Below are positions 58,145 to 64,000 of a DNA stretch of 64,000 nt, piece after piece. The translations under genes and the position numbers were made by a program. The stretch is from Gordonibacter pamelaeae (lineage in GTDB: Bacteria; Actinomycetota; Coriobacteriia; Coriobacteriales; Eggerthellaceae). The stretch is taken from the NCBI RefSeq assembly GCF_042665095.1, contig NZ_JBHTBV010000001.1. One strand, given 5' to 3'. Numbering within the stretch: the first letter of the stretch is position 1; each line of letters opens with the position of its first letter. The notes below the pieces were generated by a model that saw only the letters and a program-made list of their open reading frames with translations, did not search any database and was not told where the DNA came from.

Positions 58145-58393
58145 ATGGCGCATATCAGGAAGGCCGCGCTCGTGTGCGACAAGTGCGGGGAGCGGTTGGA
58201 CATCGATCCGGAGGTCATCGACCCGTTCTTCAGCTCGATCCTGCTACGGGATAGCGCGTGGAGGGACTGGTCGAAGGTAGCCGGCAGGCACCTGTGCCCC
58301 ACGTGCTCTGCAGAGTACCGCGAGGTGAAGGCAGAATGCGACCGCATGCTGAAGGAGGCCTCCGGCGCGAGGACCATCGAGTTTGAGTTATAG
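58145..58393 (+). CDS. zinc-ribbon phage protein, possible toxin partner
   Basis: This 82-residue protein has two Cys pairs ('LVCDKCGERLDI' and 'HLCPTCSAEY') and a helical end. AAGGAG lies before ATG 58145. It directly follows the MuF-nuclease gene and is separated from the scaffold gene by a terminator, which is the place expected for an immunity gene; similar zinc-ribbon proteins also occur in phages without toxins, so this is unproven. Confidence 0.68.
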   Translation: MAHIRKAALVCDKCGERLDIDPEVIDPFFSSILLRDSAWRDWSKVAGRHLCPTCSAEYREVKAECDRMLKEASGARTIEFEL

Positions 58394-58429
58394 GGACGAT
58401 TCACTCTTGTCGGTATTGCGACGGAATCG

Positions 58430-58451
58430 AGCGCCCGCAGGGCGCTTTTTT
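58430..58451 (+). terminator. intrinsic terminator inside the late operon
   Basis: AGCGCCC pairs with GGGCGCT around a GCA loop, followed by six T. It separates the packaging and toxin genes from the scaffold-capsid genes, so head genes must have their own promoter or read-through must be controlled. Confidence 0.75.
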
Positions 58452-58566
58452 CATGCCCGGCGACGGGCCTACGCTCCGGAGCGCGCGGTCAAGCGCTCCC
58501 CACGCACTGCGGGCGGCGGTGAACGCCCGCGCCGACACCGGCTGGGGCCGGGGAAAGGGGCCGGAT

Positions 58567-59049
58567 ATGGCCGATCAGGAAGACAAGGGAGCCGAGGGCG
58601 GCGCGCAGACGCCGCCGAAGGACGGCGCCAAGGGCGGCGAGCCCAAGACGTTCACGCAGGAGGAGGTCAACCGCCTCGTGGCCGCCGAGAAGGCCCGCTT
58701 CAAGGGCTACTCCGACTTCAAGGCGAAGGCCGAGAAGTACGACGATCTGCAGAAGGCCCAGCAGACCGACGCCGAGCGCGCCGCCGAGCTCGAGCGCGAG
58801 CGCGACCGACTGCTCGCCGAGCGGAACGCCGAGGCATGGCGCCGTGAGGCCTCGAAGGCTACCGGCGTGCCTGCCGACCTGCTGCGCGGCGCCACCAAGG
58901 AGGACATCGAGGCGCATGCGGAGCTGCTCAAGCCCTACTTCGAGAAGAACTCCGTTCCAGAGGTCGGAAGCGACGGCTTCGCCCCGGTCCCCGGATCGGA
59001 GCGGTCGGGTAAGGACCTGTTCGCGAGCGCCATAGACGACCTGCTCTAA
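58567..59049 (+). CDS. phage scaffolding protein
   Basis: This 160-residue, highly charged, helical protein reads 'TFTQEEVNRLVAAEKARFKGYSDFKAKAEKYDDLQKAQQTDAERAAELERERDRLLAERNAEAWRREASKATGVPADLLRG', with coiled-coil heptads and the typical scaffold end 'FASAIDDLL'. It guides capsid assembly and leaves before DNA packaging. ATG 58567 is chosen; the preceding frame is low-complexity. The capsid gene follows 33 bases later. Confidence 0.87.
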   Translation: MADQEDKGAEGGAQTPPKDGAKGGEPKTFTQEEVNRLVAAEKARFKGYSDFKAKAEKYDDLQKAQQTDAERAAELERERDRLLAERNAEAWRREASKATGVPADLLRGATKEDIEAHAELLKPYFEKNSVPEVGSDGFAPVPGSERSGKDLFASAIDDLL

Positions 59050-59082
59050 ACGAGACAGCACACGAGGAACCAGGAGGAACAC

Positions 59083-60000
59083 ATGGCAGCGAAGGACACG
59101 AGCCGTCAGACGCAGGGGGTGCTGCTCCCCCCGGAAGTGAGCAGCGAGATCTGGGCTAAGGCGATCGAGGAGTCGGCCGCGATGCAGCTGGCGACCAAGA
59201 TCCCCCTGCTCGGCCAGGGCAAGGAGTTCCAGACCATCACGGGCGACCCCGAGGCCAGCTGGGTGTCGGAGACCGAGAAGATCGCCACGGGCAAGCACAC
59301 GTTCGGCAAGAAGTCGATGAAGGGCTACAAGCTCGGCGTCATCGAGCCGTTCTCCCTCGAGTTCAAGCGCGACAAGGCGGCGCTCTACGACGCGTGCGTG
59401 AACCGCCTGCCCAAGGCCATCGGCGTGAAGTTCGACAAGACGGTGTTCGGCGTCGAGGGTTCCGCGCCCGGCGAAAGCTTCGACACGCTCGCGGGGGCGA
59501 CCGCGGTGGACATCGAGACGGACCCGTGGCTCGGGCTCGTCACGGCCGACGCCGCGATCTCGGCGGCCGACGGCATGCTCGACGGCTGGGCGCTGGCGCC
59601 CGCCGCTAAGACGTCCCTGCTCACCGCGAAGGACGGCATGGGGCGCCCCTTGTTCGTGAACTCCATGGTGTCGGACAACTCCGTCCCGGCGCTGATGGGC
59701 CACGCCGCCCACGTCAAGAAGGGCATCTACAAGGCGGCCGTCCCCGCCACGTCGTCCGCCGACGGGGTGCCGGCGCAGCTCGGCTTCGCCGGCGAATGGG
59801 CGAGCGCGTTCTACGGCATCGTGGAGGGCGTGCGCATCTCCATCACCGAGGACGCCACCATCACCATCGACGGGCAGCCGTTCAACCTCTGGGAGCACGA
59901 CATGTTCGCCGTCAAGGTGATGTTCGAGGCGGGCTTCATCGTCAAGGACATCGCCCGCTTTGCGAAGCTCGTCGGCAAGACGCCGAAGCAGACGGCGTAA
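59083..60000 (+). CDS. major capsid protein (HK97 fold)
   Basis: This 305-residue protein reads 'GVLLPPEVSSEIWAKAIEESAAMQLATKIPLLGQGKEFQTITGDPEASWVSETEKIATGKHTFGKKSMKGYKLGVIEPFSLEFKRD', typical of phage capsid proteins of the HK97 family, and ends '..FEAGFIVKDIARFAKLVGKTPKQTA'. There is no N-terminal delta domain, which fits the separate scaffold gene. AACCAGGAGG precedes the start. Confidence 0.93.
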   Translation: MAAKDTSRQTQGVLLPPEVSSEIWAKAIEESAAMQLATKIPLLGQGKEFQTITGDPEASWVSETEKIATGKHTFGKKSMKGYKLGVIEPFSLEFKRDKAALYDACVNRLPKAIGVKFDKTVFGVEGSAPGESFDTLAGATAVDIETDPWLGLVTADAAISAADGMLDGWALAPAAKTSLLTAKDGMGRPLFVNSMVSDNSVPALMGHAAHVKKGIYKAAVPATSSADGVPAQLGFAGEWASAFYGIVEGVRISITEDATITIDGQPFNLWEHDMFAVKVMFEAGFIVKDIARFAKLVGKTPKQTA

Positions 60001-60013
60001 AGGGGTTGATCGC

Positions 60014-60469
60014 ATGAGGATCGTATGCGACTACACCGGCATCGCGCTCGACGCCGCCCCGGAGGTTGCCGAGGCGCTCTGCGAACGCGGGTTCACGGCC
60101 GCAGAGCCGTTCCCGGCCCCTGCGGAGCGGCCCCCCGAGGCGCCGGGAGGCGGCGAGGCGCAGGTCCCGGCCGATCCCGGCCCGCTCCCTCTGCTTCCCC
60201 ACGCGGCGGAGGCGTCTGACGGCCCCGCGCCGCAGCCTTCGGGCGGGGACGGCGGGGAGGTCCAGGTACCTGCGGGGCAGCCCGACGGCCCAGCGCCGGC
60301 CGCCTCGGCGTCACCGTCGTTCGAGGGTTGGGAGAACAGGAAGGAGTTCCTGAAGGAGCGCGAGATCGCCAACCTGCGCGCCTACGCCGCCGCCAACAGC
60401 GTGGAGCTTCCTCGCCCGGCCAACAAGGGCCAGATCGTGAACGCGATCGTGGCCGCGCTGGGGGAGTAG
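60014..60469 (+). CDS. head decoration or connector-like protein with HeH/Rho-N-like end
   Basis: The product has 151 residues. The first 25 form a small domain ('MRIVCDYTGIALDAAPEVAEALCERGF'), then comes a 75-residue Pro/Ala/Gly-rich linker, then 'FLKEREIANLRAYAAANSVELPRPANKGQIVNAIVAALG', a helix-extended-helix domain of the Rho-N/HeH type that binds nucleic acid. Such proteins follow the capsid gene in many siphophages. Confidence 0.7.
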   Translation: MRIVCDYTGIALDAAPEVAEALCERGFTAAEPFPAPAERPPEAPGGGEAQVPADPGPLPLLPHAAEASDGPAPQPSGGDGGEVQVPAGQPDGPAPAASASPSFEGWENRKEFLKEREIANLRAYAAANSVELPRPANKGQIVNAIVAALGE

Positions 60470-60473
60470 GGCG

Positions 60474-60875
60474 GTGGAGCCGTTCGCTACGCCCGATGAC
60501 CTTCAGGATCGCTGGCGCACCCTGGACAAGGCCGAGGAGACGCGCGCGACCGTCCTGCTCGGCGACGCCTCGGCGCTCGTCGCCGGAGAGCTCGTTAGGG
60601 CCGGTGTCGTGGTGGACCCCTCCGACGAGGTGCAGGCGGCCAACTTGAGGTCGGTGTGCTGCTCCATGGTACGGCGATCCATGGACGTGCCCGACGACAT
60701 GGCCGGCGTGTCCCAGTGCTCGCAGACGGCAGGCCCCTACTCGGGCAGCGCCTCGTTCGCGAACCCTCACGCCGACCTGTACATGACGTCGTCCGAGAGA
60801 AGGCGGCTGGGCCTGAAGAGAATGCGAGCGGGCTCCCTCCGCCCGAGGATAGGGGGAGCCGATGATACGTGGTGA
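60474..60875 (+). CDS. head-tail connector protein
   Basis: This 133-residue protein reads 'FATPDDLQDRWRTLDKAEETRATVLLGDASALVAGEL' and '..NLRSVCCSMVRRSMDVPDDMAGVSQCSQTAGPYSGSASFANPHADLYMTSSERRRLGL', the pattern of Gp19/Gp15-like adaptor proteins that bind the portal. GTG start. Confidence 0.85.
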   Translation: MEPFATPDDLQDRWRTLDKAEETRATVLLGDASALVAGELVRAGVVVDPSDEVQAANLRSVCCSMVRRSMDVPDDMAGVSQCSQTAGPYSGSASFANPHADLYMTSSERRRLGLKRMRAGSLRPRIGGADDTW

Positions 60876-61200
60876 GGATGTGGTCGTCCTGCGGCGGCGG
60901 AAGGTCGGCACCGACCCGCTCAACGCCCCCGCCTTCGGGCCGTGGGAGCCCGAGGCGGAACCGGTGTGCGCCCTCGTGGCGCCGGGCGCGACGGCAGATC
61001 TCGAAGCGTCGCGCCCAGCCGGCGCGGTCGTGGCGCTCACGCTGCACTTCCCGAAGTCGTACACAGCCCCGCTCAAGGGCTGCATGGTGCGGGCGCGCGG
61101 GCGCGACTGGCGCGTGGTCGGGGACCCGCAGCCCTATGCGAGCGAGAACGTACCGGGACCGTGGAACCGGCCCGTGGAAGTGGAGGCGGTAGATGGGTAG
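60862..61200 (+). CDS. head-tail stopper-like protein
   Basis: This 112-residue protein reads 'VLRRRKVGTDPLNAPAFGPWEPEAEPVCALVAPGATADLEASRPAGAVVALTLHFPKSYTAPLKGCMVRARGRDWRVVGDPQPYASENVPGPWNRPVEVEAV', a head-completion beta fold that closes the DNA channel. It overlaps both neighbours. Confidence 0.82.
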   Translation: MIRGEDVVVLRRRKVGTDPLNAPAFGPWEPEAEPVCALVAPGATADLEASRPAGAVVALTLHFPKSYTAPLKGCMVRARGRDWRVVGDPQPYASENVPGPWNRPVEVEAVDG

Positions 61201-61462
61201 GAACGTGAGGTTCAAGGTCAACGCGGCCGGAGCACGGGAAGTGTTGAACTCGAGCGGCGTCCAGGCAGATCTGCTGGCCCGGGCTCGGGCGGTCAAGGCG
61301 CATGCAGAGTCGATGGACGGCGGCGTGTACGAGGCAGACGTGCGGGCGGGCAAGAACCGCGCGCACGCAATGGTCAAGACCCCTCGCGGCGACTTCAGGA
61401 CCATGGCCTTGCAGGCCGAGCACAACACGCTTTTGAAGAGCATGGATGCGGGGCGATGGTGA
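61193..61462 (+). CDS. HK97-gp10-like tail protein
   Basis: This 89-residue protein reads 'RFKVNAAGAREVLNSSGVQADLLARARAVKAHAE', typical of short actinophage gp10-like proteins that help join the tail to the head. It starts inside the preceding gene and overlaps the next one by seven bases. Confidence 0.75.
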   Translation: MGRNVRFKVNAAGAREVLNSSGVQADLLARARAVKAHAESMDGGVYEADVRAGKNRAHAMVKTPRGDFRTMALQAEHNTLLKSMDAGRW

Positions 61463-61812
61463 TGTTCGACATCGAGGCGGCGCTCGTCGGGTGGCTCGCC
61501 GAGAGGACGGGCGTGCCGGCGTTCGGCTCCGTGCCCGAGGACAAGCCGCCGGAGTTCCTGACCGTCGAGCGCACGGGAGGCGCGACGGCGCTCGGCATCG
61601 ACCGCCCGACCGTCGCCGTGCAGGCGTGGGCGGAATCGCCCGCGGCCGCGATGGGCCTCGCCCTTAAGATCCGCCGCCTCGCCGTCGAGCGGATGGCGCA
61701 GGAGGTGGCGCAGGTGTCGTCCTGCAAGGCGGACGCAACGTACAGCTTCCCCGACCCGAAGAGCCGCCGCGCGCGCTGCCAGCTGGTGCTGGACATCGTG
61801 TCGCGGCCGTGA
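61456..61812 (+). CDS. minor tail / tail terminator protein
   Basis: This 118-residue protein reads 'MFDIEAALVGWLAERTGVPAFGSVPEDKPPEFLTVERTGGATALGIDRPTVAVQAWAESPAAAMGLALKIRRLAVE', a tail-terminator-type alpha-beta fold, placed just before the major tail gene as usual in siphophages. Confidence 0.8.
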   Translation: MVMFDIEAALVGWLAERTGVPAFGSVPEDKPPEFLTVERTGGATALGIDRPTVAVQAWAESPAAAMGLALKIRRLAVERMAQEVAQVSSCKADATYSFPDPKSRRARCQLVLDIVSRP

Positions 61813-61835
61813 GGGCGGGGCGAAAGGAGACAGAA

Positions 61836-62675
61836 GTGACAGATGCAATGCTCGACGCCTCGACGGTTGGCGTCGCGAAGGGCCGCCCCGGCGGCTATGC
61901 CGCGGTGTTCCCGCTGGGAACGCCGCTTGCGACCCTCAAGGACGTGTCCAAGACGCTCGAGGAGCTCGTGGCCGAGGTGCCCGGAGCCGACAGCCTAGGC
62001 TACATCTCGGAGGACGGCGTGACCATCCCCACCGACACTTCGGCCGAGGACCGCCGCGACTGGGGCGGGAACGTCATCAAGAGCGAGCTCACCGAGTTCG
62101 CGACGAGCATCTCCGTGACGTTCCTCGAGTCGCGCGACTCGGTGCTCATGACCGTCTACGGGGACGCCAACGTGTCGACCAAGGACGGCGTGCGCGAGAC
62201 GCGCGTCAACCAGAACTTCACGGGAGCCCACGCTTTCCTCTTCGAGCACGTCATCGGTGATTCTATGGTGCGTCGCACGGTCGTGGAGAACGGCTCGATC
62301 ACCGAGCGCGACGACCTGGCCATGAACAACTCCGACCTGCTCGGCTACGCGCCGACCATCAAGTGCGTCTCCGCCGAGGGGCGCGACCCCATGGTGTTCC
62401 TCGACTTCGAGGTAGGCGCGTCCGAGGTGCCGGTTCAGTCGGTCGCGCTCGACAAGGGCACGCTTACGCTCGCGGTCGGCGCGAAGGAGACGCTGAATGC
62501 CACCGTGGTTCCCGCGCTCGCCACCGACAGGGACGTCTCGTGGAAGAGCTCCGCGCCGGCGAAGGCGACCGTGAGTGCGTCCGGCGAGGTGACCGCCGTG
62601 GCGGCCGGGTCGGCGACGATCACGGCCGAGGCCGGCGGAAAGTCGGCGACCTGCAACGTGACCGTGACGGCGTAA
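61836..62675 (+). CDS. major tail protein with Ig-like (Big2) domain
   Basis: The product has 279 residues. The N-terminal 190 form the tail-tube protein ('GRPGGYAAVFPLGTPLATLKDVSKTLEELVAEVPGADSLGYISEDGVTI...', 'SVTFLESRDSVLMTVYGD'). The C-terminal 80 are a bacterial Ig-like Big2 domain ('VQSVALDKGTLTLAVGAKETLNATVVPALATDRDVSWKSSAPAKATVSASGEVTAVAAGSATITAEA'), which probably decorates the tail and binds surface sugars. GTG 61836 follows AAAGGAG by six bases. Confidence 0.88.
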   Translation: MTDAMLDASTVGVAKGRPGGYAAVFPLGTPLATLKDVSKTLEELVAEVPGADSLGYISEDGVTIPTDTSAEDRRDWGGNVIKSELTEFATSISVTFLESRDSVLMTVYGDANVSTKDGVRETRVNQNFTGAHAFLFEHVIGDSMVRRTVVENGSITERDDLAMNNSDLLGYAPTIKCVSAEGRDPMVFLDFEVGASEVPVQSVALDKGTLTLAVGAKETLNATVVPALATDRDVSWKSSAPAKATVSASGEVTAVAAGSATITAEAGGKSATCNVTVTA

Positions 62676-62685
62676 GGGGGAGCGG

Positions 62686-63036
62686 ATGGCTGCAAGGAAG
62701 ATCACCGTGACCGCGCTCGGGGTGTCGGCGAAGGTCGATCCCGACGCGCTCGACGACCAGGACCTGCTCGACAAGCTGGAGGACGCGAACGTCGCGGCCT
62801 ACGAGCTCGAGGCGCTGCGCGAGGCGGGCGCGCCCAACGGCGAGGTCGCCGCGGCGGAGCAGCGCGCGGGCTCGCTCGGCCTGGTGGCGAGCAGCGCCGT
62901 GAAGAAGGCGCTCTTCGGCTCGGACTGGGAGCGCATCAAGCGGGAGCTTCGCGGCGAGGACGGGCGCCTCACCGGCACGAGGGCGAACGAGTTCGTCGAC
63001 GCGGTGAGCGCGCAGATCGGCGCATTAAAAAACTAA
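62686..63036 (+). CDS. tail assembly chaperone (gpG-like)
   Basis: This 116-residue protein reads 'MAARKITVTALGVSAKVDPDALDDQDLLDKLEDANVAAYELEALREAGAPNGEVAAAEQRAGSLGLVASSAVKKALFG', ends 'SAQIGALKN' and is followed by TAA. A small part of the ribosomes should slip at A AAA AAC just before the stop to make the longer gpGT-like form. It precedes the tape measure gene, as in lambda and related phages. The protein folds the tape measure into the growing tail. Confidence 0.88.
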   Translation: MAARKITVTALGVSAKVDPDALDDQDLLDKLEDANVAAYELEALREAGAPNGEVAAAEQRAGSLGLVASSAVKKALFGSDWERIKRELRGEDGRLTGTRANEFVDAVSAQIGALKN

Positions 63037-63434
63037 GGTGCCTGGCCCGGGCGCTCGCCAGGCACCCAGACGAGCTGGAGGCCGACTTCGCCGAGTTCTA
63101 CGGCCTGAACCTGCGCGACGGCGCGGGCGGGCCGCTGCATGCCGCCTGCCTGGCGGCGCAGCTGCCGGGGTCGTCGCGGACGGCGCGCGCCGAGGATCAG
63201 TCACGGGCGTGGGGGAGCGGCGAGTACCTTGCGGCGCTCGCCGTCGACCACTTGGCTCTCATGCGCTACGAGCTGGCCGCGATGATGGGCGCCAAGGGCG
63301 TGCAGAAGCCGGGCGCCGTCCCGCGCCCGCAGCAGGCCAGGCCGAAGGCGGCCGCCGACGTCGAGCGCAGGCGGCTCGACAAGGCGCTCTTCGAGAGACG
63401 GGCAAGGAAACCGAAGGAGGTGCCACATGGCTGA
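62686..63434 (+). CDS. frameshifted tail assembly chaperone (gpGT-like)
   Basis: A -1 shift on A AAA AAC (63027-63033) lets reading continue from 63033 in the other frame: 'LRCLARALARHPDELEADFAEFYGLNLRDGAGGPLHAACLAAQL...GEYLAALAVDHLALMRYELAAMMG...FERRARKPKEVPHG', ending at 63434. This is the expected second half of a tail chaperone, with a helical domain that contacts the tape measure protein. It has no start codon of its own near its beginning, which supports frameshifting. The product would have 249 residues. Confidence 0.85.
63027..63066 (+). promoter_or_regulatory. programmed -1 frameshift signal
   Basis: The slippery heptamer A AAA AAC is in the correct phase (TTA AAA AAC TAA in the zero frame). 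After three bases comes a perfect 10-bp hairpin: GGTGCCTGGC (63037-63046), loop of ten, GCCAGGCACC (63057-63066). This is the full two-part signal of classic -1 frameshifting. Confidence 0.9.
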
Positions 63435-64000
63435 GATCGGGCACGCCTACCTCACGCTCATCCCCACGTTCGGGGGCGGCGGCAAGCTCACCAAGTCCGT
63501 CGAGGGGATGCTCGGCAAGGCCTACTCCAATACGGGAGCCCTGTCGTCCAAGGCGGGCGCGGGCGCCGCGTCGGCCTTCGGCGGCGGGTTCCTCAAGTCC
63601 GGCGCGATCGTAGGCGCCGCGGTAGCGGTCACGCAGAAGGCTGTGAACACCATAGCGAGCTCCATCGGGGGCGCCGTGTCCCGCGTGGACCAGATGAACA
63701 ACTTCCCGCGCGTCATGCAGAACCTGGGCTACTCGTCGGAGTCGGCCGCGTCGAGCATCCAGCTCATGAGCGACCGGCTCACGGGCCTGCCGACGTCGCT
63801 CGACGCCATGGCGGGCATGGTGCAGAACATCGCCCCGGTGACGGGGTCGATCGAGCGGGCGACCGACATAGCGCTCGCGTTCAACGACGCGCTGCTCGCA
63901 GGCGGCAAGTCGGCGGAGCTGCAGGGATACGCCATGGAACAGTACTCGCAGATCCTCGCCGTCGGCAAGGTCGACCTCCAGGCATGGCGCTCGATCCAGA
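63427..64000 (+). CDS. tape measure protein, N-terminal part
   Basis: The first 191 codons of a long gene are cut by the window end. It begins 'MAEIGHAYLTLIPTFGGGGKLTKSVEG', followed by 'FLKSGAIVGAAVAVTQKAVNTIASSIGGAVSRVDQMNNFPRVMQNLGYSSESAASSIQLMSDRLTGLPTSLDAMAGMVQNIAPVTGSIERATDIALAFNDALLAGGKSAELQGYAMEQYSQILAVGKVDLQAWRSI', the tape-measure N-domain. It sets tail length and probably forms the DNA channel. It overlaps the gpGT end by eight bases. Confidence 0.93.
   Translation, partial: MAEIGHAYLTLIPTFGGGGKLTKSVEGMLGKAYSNTGALSSKAGAGAASAFGGGFLKSGAIVGAAVAVTQKAVNTIASSIGGAVSRVDQMNNFPRVMQNLGYSSESAASSIQLMSDRLTGLPTSLDAMAGMVQNIAPVTGSIERATDIALAFNDALLAGGKSAELQGYAMEQYSQILAVGKVDLQAWRSIQ

Noticed and set aside
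1..64000. CRISPR arrays, rRNA genes and plasmid-type origins
   Set aside because: No regularly spaced repeats, no rRNA sequence and no iteron-type repeats with a Rep gene were seen.

Overview
The window is high-GC bacterial DNA. Gene content and GC suggest an Eggerthellaceae-type member of the Coriobacteriia; this is inference, as no 16S gene is present. About 38 kb of chromosome is followed by the first 25.5 kb of an integrated temperate siphophage-like prophage that runs off the right edge.

Chromosome, 1-38450. The left edge cuts a TrpB2-type tryptophan synthase. Next come a 131-bp symmetric repeat element, a FetA/FetB-type exporter pair, two single-pass membrane proteins of unknown function, and a decayed IS5-family insertion sitting exactly on the stop codon of the second one. 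An arylamine N-acetyltransferase and a YbaN-like membrane protein follow. From about 7.4 to 16.65 kb lies an accessory locus: a large secreted beta-helix protein split by a frameshift and preceded by a G13 tract inside its likely promoter; a 37-residue peptide gene; a Ser-rich membrane-anchored protein; an HPr-kinase-like protein interrupted by an in-frame amber codon; a PqqD-like protein; an S26 signal peptidase; an ABC exporter; and the first 46 residues of a nucleotidyltransferase-like protein. I read this as a partly decayed gene cluster for a ribosomally made, modified and exported peptide. It ends abruptly five bases before the infC promoter. The housekeeping operon infC-rpmI-rplT follows, with an attenuator-type leader and an ATA start codon for infC. 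Then come a NifX-like protein, a 1031-residue fusion flavoprotein (GlpA-like plus a second FAD/NAD oxidoreductase) with its DUF1667 partner, a DEAD-box helicase, an MGDG-synthase-like glycosyltransferase, tRNA-Glu, an EamA transporter, an AddB/AddA-like recombination nuclease pair, a GT2 glycosyltransferase, a hybrid sensor kinase and a GtrA protein.

Prophage, 38453-64000 and beyond. The left junction is the 3' end of a tRNA, next to a tyrosine integrase. A leftward lysogeny block follows: integrase, HicB antitoxin, HicA toxin, a lipoprotein and a CI-like repressor. A Cro-like gene diverges from the repressor. To the right are a phage tRNA-Arg(CCT), a partial second tRNA copy, a long hairpin, and a replication and DNA-modification block: DUF4373 protein, DnaC-like loader, helicase-methyltransferase fusion, sliding clamp, DUF3310 protein, a second tyrosine recombinase and a PAPS-reductase-like protein. 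The late operon holds HNH, terminase, portal, a MuF head protein carrying a CdiA-type nuclease domain, scaffold, capsid, connector and tail genes. Its tail chaperone pair has a classical A AAA AAC frameshift site followed by a perfect hairpin. The tape measure gene is cut by the window end.

The most interesting points are the peptide locus with its two apparent lesions and phase-variable-looking promoter, the MuF-CdiA toxin fusion, the repressor with altered S24 catalytic residues, the helicase-methyltransferase fusion, and the non-coding phage elements around the tRNA.
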